Shown piece after piece: positions 25,032 through 33,770 of a DNA stretch of 64,000 nt; within the stretch, counting starts at the first letter, position 1; each line of letters opens with the position of its first letter. The notes below the pieces were generated by a model. It saw nothing but the letters and a program-made list of their open reading frames with translations, made no database searches and was not told the origin of the DNA. Made by a program: the position numbers and the translations under genes. Source of the stretch: Streptomyces gardneri (lineage in GTDB: Bacteria; Actinomycetota; Actinomycetes; Streptomycetales; Streptomycetaceae); assembly GCF_006539185.1 (NCBI RefSeq), contig NZ_BJMN01000025.1, positions 1 through 64,000 on the forward strand. The letters run 5' to 3'.

Positions 25032-27354
25032 GCCGGCGCCTCCGCGCGTCGATGAGCATCTCCTGGACGTGCCGCAGCGGCCGGCCCTCGGGGTCGGTCG
25101 CGTGCCGCGTCCAGTTCCCGTCGGGGCCGAGGTGCCAGGAGGAGGTGGTGTCGGACATCCCGGTCTCCAGGAGCCGGGTGAGTGCCGCCCGGTGGGCCGG
25201 GTCGGAGACCCGTACGAGGGCCTCGATCCGGCGGTCCAGGTTGCGGTGCATCATGTCGGCGCTGCCGAACCACACCTCGGGTTCGCCGCCGTTGCCGAAG
25301 GCGAAGATCCGGGAGTGCTCCAGGAAGCGGCCGAGGACCGAGCGGACCCGGACGTTCTCGGAGAGGCCGGTGACCCCGGGGCGCACGGCGCAGATGCCGC
25401 GGACCCAGATGTCGACGGGCACTCCGGCCCGGGAGGCCTGGTAGCAGGCGTCGATGATCGCCTCGTCGACCATCGAGTTGACCTTGATCCGCACGTACGC
25501 GGGCCGGCCGGCCCGGTGGTGGGCGATCTCCTTGGTGATCCGGGAGACCAGGCCGTCCCGCAGCGACTTGGGCGCGGTGAGCAGGCGCCGGTACGTCTCG
25601 CGGCGGGAGTAGCCGGAGAGCCGGTTGAACAGGTCGGACAGGTCCGCGCCGACCTGGGGGTCGGCGGTGAGCAGGCCCAGGTCCTCGTACAGGCGGGCCG
25701 TCTTCGGGTGGTAGTTGCCGGTGCCGACGTGCGAGTACCGGCGCAGGAGCTCGCCCTCCTGGCGGACGACCAGCGACAGCTTGCAGTGGGTCTTCAGACC
25801 GACGAGGCCGTAGACGACGTGGCAGCCGGCCTCCTCCAGCTTCCGCGCCCACTTGATGTTGGCCTGCTCGTCGAAGCGGGCCTTGATCTCGACGAGGACG
25901 AGGACCTGCTTGCCGGACTCGGCGGCGTCGATGAGGGCGTCGACTATCGGGGAGTCGCCGGACGTCCGGTACAGCGTCTGCTTGATCGCGAGGACGTCCG
26001 GGTCGGCCGCCGCCTGCTCCAGGAAGGCCTGGACGGAGGTGGAGAAGCTGTCGTACGGGTGGTGCAGGAGCACGTCCCGCTCGCGCAGCGCCGCGAAGAT
26101 GTCGGGCGCGGACGCCGATTCGACCTCGGCGAGGTCACGGTGCGTGCCCGCGACGAACTTCGGGAACTTCAGCTCCGGCCGGTCCTGCCCGGCGATCCCG
26201 AAGAGGCCGGTCAGGTCGAGCGGGCCGGGCAGCGGGTAGACCTCGGCGTCCGAGACCTTCAGCTCGCGCACGAGGAGGTCGAGGACGTACGGGTCGATGG
26301 ACTCCTCGACCTCCAGGCGGACCGGCGGGCCGAAGCGGCGCCGCATGAGCTCCTTCTCCAGCGCCTGGAGGAGGTTCTCGGCGTCGTCCTCCTCGACCTC
26401 CAGGTCCTCGTTCCTCGTCACCCGGAACATGTGGTGCGCGAGCACCTCCATGCCGGGGAACAGCTCCTCCAGGTGTGCCGCGATGACGTCCTCCAGGGGG
26501 ACGTACCGCTGCGGGGAGGCCTCCAGGAAGCGGGAGAGCAGCGGCGGCACCTTCACGCGCGCGAAGTGGCGGTGGCCGCTCACCGGGTTGCGTACGACCA
26601 CGGCGAGGTTGAGGCTCAGGCCGGAGATGTACGGGAAGGGGTGGGCCGGGTCCACGGCCAGCGGGGTGAGGACGGGGAAGATCTGCTGCCGGAACAGGGT
26701 GAAGAGCCGCGCCTGCTCCTTCTCCGTGAGCTCGGGCCAGCGGATGAGGTGGATGCCCTCGTCGGCCAGGGCCGGCGCCACGTCCTGCTGGTAGCAGGCG
26801 GCGTGCCGGGCCATGAGCTCGCGCGAGCGCGTCCAGATGAGCTCGAGGACCTCGCGGGGCTGGAGGCCGGAGGCGGAGCGGGTGGCGACGCCGGTGGCGA
26901 TGCGGCGCTTGAGGCCGGCGACCCGGACCATGAAGAACTCGTCGAGGTTCGAGGCGAAGATCGCGAGGAAGTTCGCCCGTTCGAGGAGGGGGGTGGTCGG
27001 GTCCTCGGCGAGTTCGAGGACGCGTTCGTTGAACGCGAGCCAGCTTCGTTCCCGGTCGAGGAAGCGTCCCTGCGGCAGCTCGTCGCCGAGTGAGCCGTCG
27101 GCGACGTACGTGTCGGGGTCGGCGTCCATGCCGGCGACGGTGGCCGCGTCGTTCGCGTCCGCGGGGAGCGGGCGGTGTGCGGCTATCGAACCGAGGGAGG
27201 CCTGGGCGGACGTCTTCGCGGACGACTTCGTGGTCGTCTTCGCGGACGACTTCCCGGAGGTCTTCGCTGACGACTTCGCGGAGGCGTTCGCGGACGTCTG
27301 GGCGGACGGCGTGGCGGAGGACTGGACCGGGACCTCGGCGGGCTGCTGGCTCAT
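25018..27354 (-). CDS. ppk: Polyphosphate kinase Ppk1
   Basis: About 778 aa from the ATG at 27354; an upstream ATG would add 38 residues. The N-terminal domain begins at about residue 90 (FLDRERSWLAFNERVLELA). The autophosphorylated catalytic His lies in YSHVGTGNYHPKTARLYEDLGL and the second conserved His in MMHRNLDRRIE. It reversibly polymerises the gamma-phosphate of ATP into polyphosphate. Residues 18-52 are a Ser/Ala/Thr/Lys-only repeat absent from most Ppk proteins. It is first in an operon with CHAD and NUDIX genes, adjacent to pst. Confidence 0.96.
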   Translation of the reverse strand: MSQQPAEVPVQSSATPSAQTSANASAKSSAKTSGKSSAKTTTKSSAKTSAQASLGSIAAHRPLPADANDAATVAGMDADPDTYVADGSLGDELPQGRFLDRERSWLAFNERVLELAEDPTTPLLERANFLAIFASNLDEFFMVRVAGLKRRIATGVATRSASGLQPREVLELIWTRSRELMARHAACYQQDVAPALADEGIHLIRWPELTEKEQARLFTLFRQQIFPVLTPLAVDPAHPFPYISGLSLNLAVVVRNPVSGHRHFARVKVPPLLSRFLEASPQRYVPLEDVIAAHLEELFPGMEVLAHHMFRVTRNEDLEVEEDDAENLLQALEKELMRRRFGPPVRLEVEESIDPYVLDLLVRELKVSDAEVYPLPGPLDLTGLFGIAGQDRPELKFPKFVAGTHRDLAEVESASAPDIFAALRERDVLLHHPYDSFSTSVQAFLEQAAADPDVLAIKQTLYRTSGDSPIVDALIDAAESGKQVLVLVEIKARFDEQANIKWARKLEEAGCHVVYGLVGLKTHCKLSLVVRQEGELLRRYSHVGTGNYHPKTARLYEDLGLLTADPQVGADLSDLFNRLSGYSRRETYRRLLTAPKSLRDGLVSRITKEIAHHRAGRPAYVRIKVNSMVDEAIIDACYQASRAGVPVDIWVRGICAVRPGVTGLSENVRVRSVLGRFLEHSRIFAFGNGGEPEVWFGSADMMHRNLDRRIEALVRVSDPAHRAALTRLLETGMSDTTSSWHLGPDGNWTRHATDPEGRPLRHVQEMLIDARRRRRAQP

Positions 27355-27540
27355 GGCCCCATTCTTCCGCGCGAAGAGGTCGTCGTGCGCGTCGGAGCGG
27401 GCCGTGGGGGAGGGGAGTCTCCCTTTGGGGAGGACCGCCCTGCCGGGCGTGGTCACGGAGCGCTTCATTGCGTGAGCGTCGCAAGCGCGTCTGAATGGCC
27501 GGTAACGGCGACATGTCGTACGGGAATCGGGGTCCGATCG

Positions 27541-27570
27541 GGGGCGGGGCCGTGTGCGGGCCCCCGCCCC
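27541..27570 (-). terminator. Terminator after the YtrA-type ABC operon
   Basis: GGGGCGGGG and CCCCGCCCC form a 9-bp stem about 35 bp beyond the permease stop. It separates the ABC operon from the ppk promoter region. Confidence 0.75.
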
Positions 27571-27581
27571 CTCATGATCGG

Positions 27582-27613
27582 TCGAACGCTTTACGGGGTG
27601 AACGCTTTACGGG
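27582..27613 (-). repeat. 16-bp tandem repeat x2 containing the permease stop codon
   Basis: On the minus strand CCCGTAAAGCGTTCAC is followed by CCCGTAAAGCGTTCGA. The TAA of the first copy is the stop codon of the ABC permease (27607-27609) and is duplicated 16 bp downstream. Confidence 0.85.
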
Positions 27614-28527
27614 TGCCGGGCGCGCAGGACGCGGAAGGCGGCGTACAGGGCGAGGGCGGCGAGGGCGAGGTAGATGCCCGTCTCGATGAGCTGGATGGGC
27701 CAGTAGTGGGAGGAGGGGTGGTATTCCCAGTACTGGCCGACGACGTTCAGGTCGGCCGGGCAGACGTCCCACTCCTTCGTCCGGTTCCAGCAGGCCTCGG
27801 CGGGCAGATGGTCGCCCGAGGCGGTGAGGAGCCCGTAGCCGCCTTGCCAGGAGGAGGCGGGCACGCCGGGGAACAGGTTCCCCACGTTGAGCGGTCCGGT
27901 CCCGGTCAGGACCGGCATGAGCGACCAGCGCAGCTGCCCGACGAGGAGCAGGGCGAGGCCGGTGACCAGGCCGGTGAGGGCCATGGCGGTCACGGTCCGG
28001 CGGATCAGCTGGCCGATCAGGGCTCCGAGGCCGAGGGCGAGCAGGACCTGCCCGACGAGGACGGGGCCGGTGGACACGTAGGTGTCCGGGGCGTACCAGA
28101 GGAACGACCAGGTGCCGGCGACGCTCCCCCAGCCGAGGCGGTAGACCCCGATCAGCGCGAGCGTGGCGGGGACGATCACCGCGCCGGCGGTCAGGAGCTT
28201 CGAGCCGAGCCAGCGGGCCGGGCTGACGGACTGGGTGAGGGCGAGCTTGTACGTGCCCGATTCCAGCTCCCGGGCGACCATCGGGCCCGCGACGAACGCG
28301 CCGACGAGCAGGGGCAGCACCATCATGGCCGTGGCGGCCCAGTCCATGGCGACCCGGAGGACGGCGTGGCCGTTGTCCTGGTTGGTGCCGACGGTCTGAC
28401 CGTCCCAGTACCGCAGCCAGACCATGCTCACCAGGCTGAGCAGGACTCCGCCCGCCACCAGCCACAGCGTCCGCCGGTACTGCCGGACCGTCACCCAGTA
28501 GGGGCCCTTCAGGGTGAGGGTGCTCAT
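27607..28527 (-). CDS. ABC-2 family transporter permease
   Basis: 306 aa with six membrane helices. It begins with a cytoplasmic segment (TLKGPYWVTVRQYRRTLW) leading into the first helix, as in ABC-2 permeases of the YtrCD kind. A large extracellular loop between helices 5 and 6 (about residues 215-285) contains Cys and Trp residues. It overlaps the ATPase gene by four bases. With the GntR regulator it forms a YtrA-type module typically induced by cell-wall antibiotics. Confidence 0.85.
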   Translation of the reverse strand: MSTLTLKGPYWVTVRQYRRTLWLVAGGVLLSLVSMVWLRYWDGQTVGTNQDNGHAVLRVAMDWAATAMMVLPLLVGAFVAGPMVARELESGTYKLALTQSVSPARWLGSKLLTAGAVIVPATLALIGVYRLGWGSVAGTWSFLWYAPDTYVSTGPVLVGQVLLALGLGALIGQLIRRTVTAMALTGLVTGLALLLVGQLRWSLMPVLTGTGPLNVGNLFPGVPASSWQGGYGLLTASGDHLPAEACWNRTKEWDVCPADLNVVGQYWEYHPSSHYWPIQLIETGIYLALAALALYAAFRVLRARHP

Positions 28528-29369
28528 GCCGGGACTCCTTCGGGGGTGGTGCGGAGGTGGGCGAGGAGGAGGTCCTCCAGGGAGGGTTCCTGGGTGTCCC
28601 AGGGGCCTTCGATCGGGCCCTCGTGGCGGATCAGGGCCGTGAGTTGACGGCCCGTCGTGCGGGACTCGACGACCGTGTGCGGGGCGAGGTCGGCGACGGG
28701 GCCCCTGAGCAGGGTGTGGGCGGCGAGGAGGTCGTCCACGGCGCCGTCGAGACGGATCTTGCCGCCGTGGAGCAGGAGGAGGTGGTCGCAGGCGCCCTCC
28801 AGCTCGGTGAGGATGTGCGAGGACAGGACGACGGTCGTCCCGTGTTCGGCCGCGTCGGCCATGAGCAGGCCCATGAGCTGGTGGCGGGCGAGCGGGTCGA
28901 GGTCGGCCATCGGCTCGTCGAGGAGCAGGAGTTCGGCGCGCTTGCCGAGGGCGAGCGCGAGGGCGACGCGGGTGCGCTGGCCGCCGGAGAGGTCGCGTAC
29001 GAGCGTGTGGGGGTCGAGCTCGTCGGCCATCACGCGCTGCGCCGCGGTCTCGTCCCAGCGGCCCGGGTTGAGCTCGCGGCCCATGCGGAGGGTGTCGGCG
29101 ACGGAGAGCCGGGGGTGGAGCGGCTTGTCCTGGGCGACGTACGCGAGGTGCTCGCGGGGCGGGGCCTGGATCGTGCCCTCGGTCGGACGCAGGAGCCCTG
29201 CGGCGAGGGCGAGGAGGGTGGACTTGCCGGCGCCGTTCGGGCCGACGAGGGCGCAGACCCGGCCGGCGGGGAGGGCGAAGCCGCATCCCCGCAGCGCCCA
29301 GCCGCGGCTCCTCCCTCCGTAGGTCTTGCCCAGGAGATCGGCCTCCAGCGCGATGCCGTCTCTCGTCAT
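28524..29369 (-). CDS. ABC transporter ATP-binding protein (YtrB-like)
   Basis: 281 aa with Walker A GPNGAGKST, signature DLSGGQRTRVALALA and Walker B LLLLDEPMADLDP followed by the His switch (LSSHILTELE). The C-terminal 80 residues are a variable domain of drug-export ATPases. It overlaps both the GntR gene (ATGA) and the permease gene (ATGA), so all three are translationally coupled. It energises the adjacent permease. Confidence 0.93.
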   Translation of the reverse strand: MTRDGIALEADLLGKTYGGRSRGWALRGCGFALPAGRVCALVGPNGAGKSTLLALAAGLLRPTEGTIQAPPREHLAYVAQDKPLHPRLSVADTLRMGRELNPGRWDETAAQRVMADELDPHTLVRDLSGGQRTRVALALALGKRAELLLLDEPMADLDPLARHQLMGLLMADAAEHGTTVVLSSHILTELEGACDHLLLLHGGKIRLDGAVDDLLAAHTLLRGPVADLAPHTVVESRTTGRQLTALIRHEGPIEGPWDTQEPSLEDLLLAHLRTTPEGVPA

Positions 29370-29752
29370 GCGTCGTCCCCCTCGAAGTGTTCCTTCAGTA
29401 CGGATGTGAAGAGCGCGGACACGTCCTCGCGGTCCAGTCCGGCGGCGCGGGCGCGGCGGGCCCAGTCGGTGAGTTCGCCGCGCAGGGGCGAGTCGGCGGG
29501 GCCGGTGCCGAGCGTGGCGCGGACGAAGGTCCCGAGGCCGCGGCGGGCCTCGACGAGGCCTTCGCGTTCGAGCTCGCGGTAGGCCTTGAGGACCGTGTTG
29601 GGGTTGATGGCCGTCGATTCGACGACCTCGCGTGCGGTGGGCAGTCGGTCGCCGGGCTCCAGGAGGCCCATCCGGAGGGCCTGTTTCGTCTGCTGGACGA
29701 TCTGGAGGTAGGTGGCGACGCCACTGCGCCGGTCGATGCGGTACTCGACCAC
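29366..29752 (-). CDS. GntR-family regulator, YtrA subfamily
   Basis: 128 aa from the GTG at 29752, which starts VVEYRIDRRSGVATYLQIVQQ as in other streptomycete YtrA proteins. Codons upstream (GTG, TTG) are alternatives but lie inside the large palindrome. The winged helix-turn-helix reads PGDRLPTAREVVESTAINPNTVLKAYRELEREGLVEARRG. The short C-terminal tail of about 45 residues, with no ligand domain, defines the YtrA group. It probably represses its own operon through the palindrome at 29756-29805. Confidence 0.92.
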   Translation of the reverse strand: MVEYRIDRRSGVATYLQIVQQTKQALRMGLLEPGDRLPTAREVVESTAINPNTVLKAYRELEREGLVEARRGLGTFVRATLGTGPADSPLRGELTDWARRARAAGLDREDVSALFTSVLKEHFEGDDA

Positions 29753-29755
29753 GTT

Positions 29756-29805
29756 CCCTTCCACCACCCTTTCACTAATCAAGTAGTGAAAGGGTGGTGG
29801 AAGGG
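29756..29805. promoter_or_regulatory. Perfect 22-bp-arm palindrome, putative GntR operator
   Basis: Two perfectly complementary 22-nt arms (29756-29777 and 29784-29805) surround the 6-nt spacer ATCAAG. The centre CACTA-ATCAAG-TAGTG resembles YtrA-type operators. The site abuts the predicted GTG of the regulator gene, so bound repressor would block initiation. The transcript could also form a long hairpin across the ribosome site. Confidence 0.85.
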
Positions 29806-29830
29806 AGGGGGCGGTGTCAACCGCCCCCTG

Positions 29831-29876
29831 GGAAACAGGTGTTACGACCCGCTGGAAACAGGCGTTACGACCCGCT
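29831..29876 (-). repeat. 23-bp tandem repeat just after mshD
   Basis: Two 23-bp units (29831-29853 and 29854-29876, one mismatch) lie immediately downstream of mshD. The minus-strand core GTCGTAACG resembles GTCGTGACG at the mshD stop codon (29885-29887), a degraded third unit. Confidence 0.75.
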
Positions 29877-29884
29877 TCGGTACG

Positions 29885-30811
29885 TCACGACTCCGTGCGG
29901 TACATCAGGTCCACCTCGTGCGTCGCGAAGCCGAGGCCCTCGTAGACCCGTACCGCCGCCGTGTTGTCCGCGTCCACGTACAGCATCGCCGTCGGCAGCC
30001 CCTGCGCCGCCAGGTGTCGCAGGCCGATCGCCGTGAGCGCCTTGCCGAGGCCGCCGCCCTGCGCGTCGGGCAGGATGCCCACCACGTACACCTCGCCGAG
30101 CTGCTCCTCGGCGTGCGTCTTCGTCCAGTGGTAGCCGATCAGCTTCCCGTCCTTCTCCGCGAGGAAGAAGCCCTTCGGGTCGAACCACGGCTCGGCCGTC
30201 CGGTCGTCCAGGTCCCGCTGCGTGAGCGAGCCCTGCTCCGGGTGGTGCGCGAACGCCTTCGCGTTGACGGCGAGCCAGGCCGTGTCGTCCTGGCCGGGGA
30301 CGAAGGTACGGACGGTGACGCCCTCGGGCAGGACCGGCTCCGGGATGTCGAGGGGCGTCAGGGAGCGCCGCAGCTGGCGGAGTTCGCGGAAGAGCGTCAG
30401 GCCGAGGACCTGCGCGAGGTGCCGGGCCGCCGACTTGCCGCCGTGCGCCCAGACGCGCAGCCGCTTGCCGGAGGCGGCGAGCAGCGCGGCGCCGAGCGCC
30501 CGGCCGTGGCCGCGGCCGCGGTGGGACGGGTGGACGACGAGCTCGGCGGCCGGGGCCTCGATCGGGTCGGTCTCCTCCAGCTGGGCGTAGCCGTAGAGGT
30601 GGGGGCCGACGGAGAGCAGGAAGTGACGCACGCCCTCGCGGCGGCCGTGCCGCAGGTAGAGCCGCCCCTGCTCGGACACGGCGTGCAGGCCGTCGGCCCG
30701 GTCGGCGGCCTCGAGGAGCTCCAGTACGTCCTGGACCTGCTCGGGGGAGAGCTCGTCATACGTGTGGATCTGCCGTCCCGGTTCGAGGGCCGGCGCCGCG
30801 TCGGAAGTCAT
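29885..30811 (-). CDS. mshD: Mycothiol synthase MshD
   Basis: 308 aa from the ATG at 30811. It contains two GNAT folds. The acetyl-CoA loop of the first is LVVHPSHRGRGHGRALGAALL, that of the second YVVGILPDAQGGGLGKALTAIGLRHL, followed by LYVDADNTAAVRVYEGLGFATHEVDLMY. It acetylates the Cys of Cys-GlcN-Ins in the last step of mycothiol synthesis. Length and tandem architecture match MshD (about 300-315 aa). It is divergent from the 5'-nucleotidase gene. Confidence 0.95.
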   Translation of the reverse strand: MTSDAAPALEPGRQIHTYDELSPEQVQDVLELLEAADRADGLHAVSEQGRLYLRHGRREGVRHFLLSVGPHLYGYAQLEETDPIEAPAAELVVHPSHRGRGHGRALGAALLAASGKRLRVWAHGGKSAARHLAQVLGLTLFRELRQLRRSLTPLDIPEPVLPEGVTVRTFVPGQDDTAWLAVNAKAFAHHPEQGSLTQRDLDDRTAEPWFDPKGFFLAEKDGKLIGYHWTKTHAEEQLGEVYVVGILPDAQGGGLGKALTAIGLRHLAAQGLPTAMLYVDADNTAAVRVYEGLGFATHEVDLMYRTES

Positions 30812-30963
30812 GGGTACGAGCCTACGGCGACAGCTCGTCAGCAAGAGGCAACTGTCTTGTAACCGGCTACCCCCTGTTGCGCTACGCGCGTTGACTCTAG
30901 GCTGCACGCGCAACGGGGGAGTAGATCAAGGCCGCGAAACGGGGCAAGGGGACTAGGGGAGAG

Positions 30964-32802
30964 ATGGCAGCGACACCGAGGAAGAACAAGACCGGGCGGC
31001 GGATTCTGGCCGCGGGCGCGGGACTCGCGACCGTCGGGGCGCTTTTCGCCGCGATGCCGTCGTCGGCGGGGGCCGCCGGGGACGCGTTCGACGCCGAGAG
31101 CGGGTACGGGAACGGCAAGGGCTGGGGCCGGATGGTCGACGTCCAGCTGCTGTCCTTCAACGACCTCCACGGCAACCTGGAGCCGCCGACCGGCTCCTCG
31201 GGCAGGCTCACCCGCCTCAAGGAGGACGGCACCACCGAGCTCGTCAACAACGTCGGCGGCGCCGAGTACCTCGCCACGCATCTGCGGCAGGCCCGCAAGG
31301 GCCACCGGTACTCCGTCACGGCCGCCGCCGGTGACATGATCGGTGCCTCGCCGCTGCTTTCCGGGCTGTTCCACGACGAGCCGACCATCGAGGCGCTGAA
31401 CAAGCTGAAGCTCGACGTGAGCTCGGTCGGCAACCACGAGTTCGACGAGGGCGCCCGCGAGCTGGCCCGCATACAGAACGGCGGCTGCCACCCGACCGAG
31501 GGCTGTTTCGAGGAGGGCAAGACCTTCAAGGGGGCGAACTTCCCCTACCTCGCGGCCAACGTGACGAACGAGAAGAGCGGCAAGCCGCTGCTCGACCCGT
31601 ACTTCATCTGGGAGCGCGACGGCGTCAAGATCGGCTTCATCGGCGTCACCCTCGAAGGCACGGCGAACATCGTCTCCGCCGAGGGCATCAAGGGCCTGAA
31701 GTTCGGCGACGAGGTCGAGACGATCAACAAGTACGCCAAGGTGCTGGAGCGCAAGGGCGTGAAGTCGATCGTCGCGCTGCTCCACGAGGGCGGCCTGCCC
31801 GCCTCGGGCGCGTACAACTACGACTGCGACACCCCGGGCGCCGGCGCCGGCATCTCCGGCCCGATCGTGGACATCGCCAAGAACGTCACCCCGCAGGTCG
31901 ACGCCCTGGTCACCGGGCACACGCACCAGGCGTACGCGTGCACGATCCCGGACCCGTCGGGCAAGCCGCGCACGGTCACCTCGGCGGCCTCCTTCGGCCG
32001 GCTCTACACCGACACGACGCTCACCTACGACCGTCGTACGAAGGACATCGTCCGCACCGCCGTCGCCTCCGCGAACCACGTCGTCACCCGTGACGTGGAT
32101 CCGGCCGATGACATCAGCAAGCTGATCAAGCGCTGGAAGGACCTGGCCGCGCCGATCGCGAACCGTCCCGTCGGCCACATCGCCGCGGACATCGACAACC
32201 CCCTCGACGCGGGGGCGTACGAGAAGCCGCTGGGCAACCTGATCGCGGACGCGCAGCTGGAGGGCATGGCCCCGGCGGACAAGGGTGGTGCGCAGCTCGC
32301 CCTGATGAACCCGGGCGGCGTCCGCGCGCCGCTGACCCACAAGGCGTCCGGCGCCGAGGGCGACGGGGTCGTGACCTACGGCGAGGCGTACACCGTCCAG
32401 CCGTTCACCAACATGATGACGGCGGTCGACCTGACCGGTGCCCAGCTCGTCACCACGCTCCAGCAGCAGGTCAGCGGCCTCAACCTGGCGGCCCCGAAGA
32501 TCCTCCAGGTGTCGAAGAACTTCACGTACACCCTGGACATGACGAAGACCGGCGCCGACCGGATCGTGGTCGACTCGGTGCGGCTGAACGGTGAGGCGAT
32601 CGACCCGGCGAAGACCTACCGGGTCGCGATGAACGAGTTCCTGTCCGGTGGCGGCGACGGCTTCGCTGTCCTGAAGGAGCACAAGAACAAGCTGGTCGGC
32701 GCGTCCGACCTGGACATGTTCACCGCCTACCTGGGTGCCCACTCCTCGGCCGCCGCGCCGCTGCCGGTGCCGGCGACGGACCGCATCACGGTCATCAAGT
32801 AG
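30964..32802 (+). CDS. Secreted 5'-nucleotidase / metallophosphatase
   Basis: 612 aa. A twin-basic signal sequence (residues about 1-37, ending SSAGAAG) targets it for export. The metallophosphatase motifs are LLSFNDLHGNLEP, AAGDMIGASPL, SVGNHEFDEG and LVTGHTHQAY. The C-terminal nucleotidase domain contains MNPGGVRAPLTH and QPFTNMMTAVDLTGAQL. It should release phosphate from extracellular nucleotides, fitting the phosphate-scavenging neighbourhood. GGGGAGAG precedes the ATG and a strong terminator follows. Confidence 0.95.
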   Translation: MAATPRKNKTGRRILAAGAGLATVGALFAAMPSSAGAAGDAFDAESGYGNGKGWGRMVDVQLLSFNDLHGNLEPPTGSSGRLTRLKEDGTTELVNNVGGAEYLATHLRQARKGHRYSVTAAAGDMIGASPLLSGLFHDEPTIEALNKLKLDVSSVGNHEFDEGARELARIQNGGCHPTEGCFEEGKTFKGANFPYLAANVTNEKSGKPLLDPYFIWERDGVKIGFIGVTLEGTANIVSAEGIKGLKFGDEVETINKYAKVLERKGVKSIVALLHEGGLPASGAYNYDCDTPGAGAGISGPIVDIAKNVTPQVDALVTGHTHQAYACTIPDPSGKPRTVTSAASFGRLYTDTTLTYDRRTKDIVRTAVASANHVVTRDVDPADDISKLIKRWKDLAAPIANRPVGHIAADIDNPLDAGAYEKPLGNLIADAQLEGMAPADKGGAQLALMNPGGVRAPLTHKASGAEGDGVVTYGEAYTVQPFTNMMTAVDLTGAQLVTTLQQQVSGLNLAAPKILQVSKNFTYTLDMTKTGADRIVVDSVRLNGEAIDPAKTYRVAMNEFLSGGGDGFAVLKEHKNKLVGASDLDMFTAYLGAHSSAAAPLPVPATDRITVIK

Positions 32803-32823
32803 CCCTTCCGGGCCCCTGAGCGA

Positions 32824-32859
32824 GGGGGCGGCGGACCGTTCCGACGGGCCGCCGCCCCC
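32824..32859 (+). terminator. Terminator after the 5'-nucleotidase
   Basis: GGGGGCGGCGG and CCGCCGCCCCC form an 11-bp perfect stem, followed by TTT, 22 bp after the stop codon. Confidence 0.9.
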
Positions 32860-32918
32860 TTTCGCGCGCTCCGGAGGCCCTCTGGTGTATTTGTCGTGAC
32901 CCTGTCATTATCCGGGTC

Positions 32919-33770
32919 ATGGAGCGACGACGCTTTCTCGTGGGGGCCCTCGCCACCGGGGCCGGAGTCATGCTCGGGGCGCCCGCAGCATCCGCCGTGG
33001 ACGTACAGGCCTGGATGGCGGCACACGGCGACGGGACCGACCTACGGCGGCTCACCATCCCCGGCACCCACGACTCCGGCGCCCGCTTCGGCGGCCCCTG
33101 GTCCGAGTGCCAGAACACCACCATCGCCCAGCAGCTGGACAGCGGCATCCGGTTCCTGGACATCCGCTGCCGGGTGACCGGCGGGTCCTTCGCCATCCAC
33201 CACGGCCCCTCCTACCAGAACATGATGTTCGGCGACGTCCTCGTCGCCTGCAGTGCCTTCCTCGCCGCCCACCCCTCCGAGACCGTCCTCATGCGGGTCA
33301 AGCAGGAGTACTCCTCGGACTCCGACGCCACCTTCGGCGCCGTCTTCACCGACTACCTCGACAACCGGGGCTGGCGCTCGCTGTTCCGCATCGGCGACAC
33401 CGTCCCCACCCTGGGCGAGGCCCGCGGCAAGGTCGTCCTCATCGCCGACAACGGCGGCCTGCCCGGCCTCAAGTGGTGGGACGGCGGGGCCATCGCGATC
33501 CAGGACGACTGGAACGCCCTGCCGAACGCCAAGTACCCCAAGATCGAGGCCCACTTCCGCAAGGCCGTCGAACAGCCCGGCAAGCTGTACATCAACTTCG
33601 TCAGCACGTCCGCGTCCCTGCCGCCGCGCTGGAACTCCGACAACCTCAACCCCCGGGTGCACGGCTTCCTGGACGGCACGGCGAACACCTGGAAGGGCCT
33701 CGGCATCGTCCCCATGGACTACCCGAACACCCGCTCAGGCCTCGTCGCGTCCCTCATCCGCCACAACTGA
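32919..33770 (+). CDS. Secreted phosphatidylinositol-specific phospholipase C-like protein
   Basis: 283 aa. A twin-arginine-like signal (ERRRFLVGALATGAG, cleavage near ASA at about residue 28) suggests Tat export. The PLC X-domain has catalytic His in IPGTHDSGAR and in AIHHGPSYQN, Asp in RFLDIRCR, and a substrate-binding strand VLMRVKQEYS, as in Bacillus PI-PLC. It would cleave inositol phospholipids into diacylglycerol and a cyclic phosphoinositol. Its 3' end overlaps the convergent histidine kinase gene by 36 bp. Confidence 0.9.
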   Translation: MERRRFLVGALATGAGVMLGAPAASAVDVQAWMAAHGDGTDLRRLTIPGTHDSGARFGGPWSECQNTTIAQQLDSGIRFLDIRCRVTGGSFAIHHGPSYQNMMFGDVLVACSAFLAAHPSETVLMRVKQEYSSDSDATFGAVFTDYLDNRGWRSLFRIGDTVPTLGEARGKVVLIADNGGLPGLKWWDGGAIAIQDDWNALPNAKYPKIEAHFRKAVEQPGKLYINFVSTSASLPPRWNSDNLNPRVHGFLDGTANTWKGLGIVPMDYPNTRSGLVASLIRHN

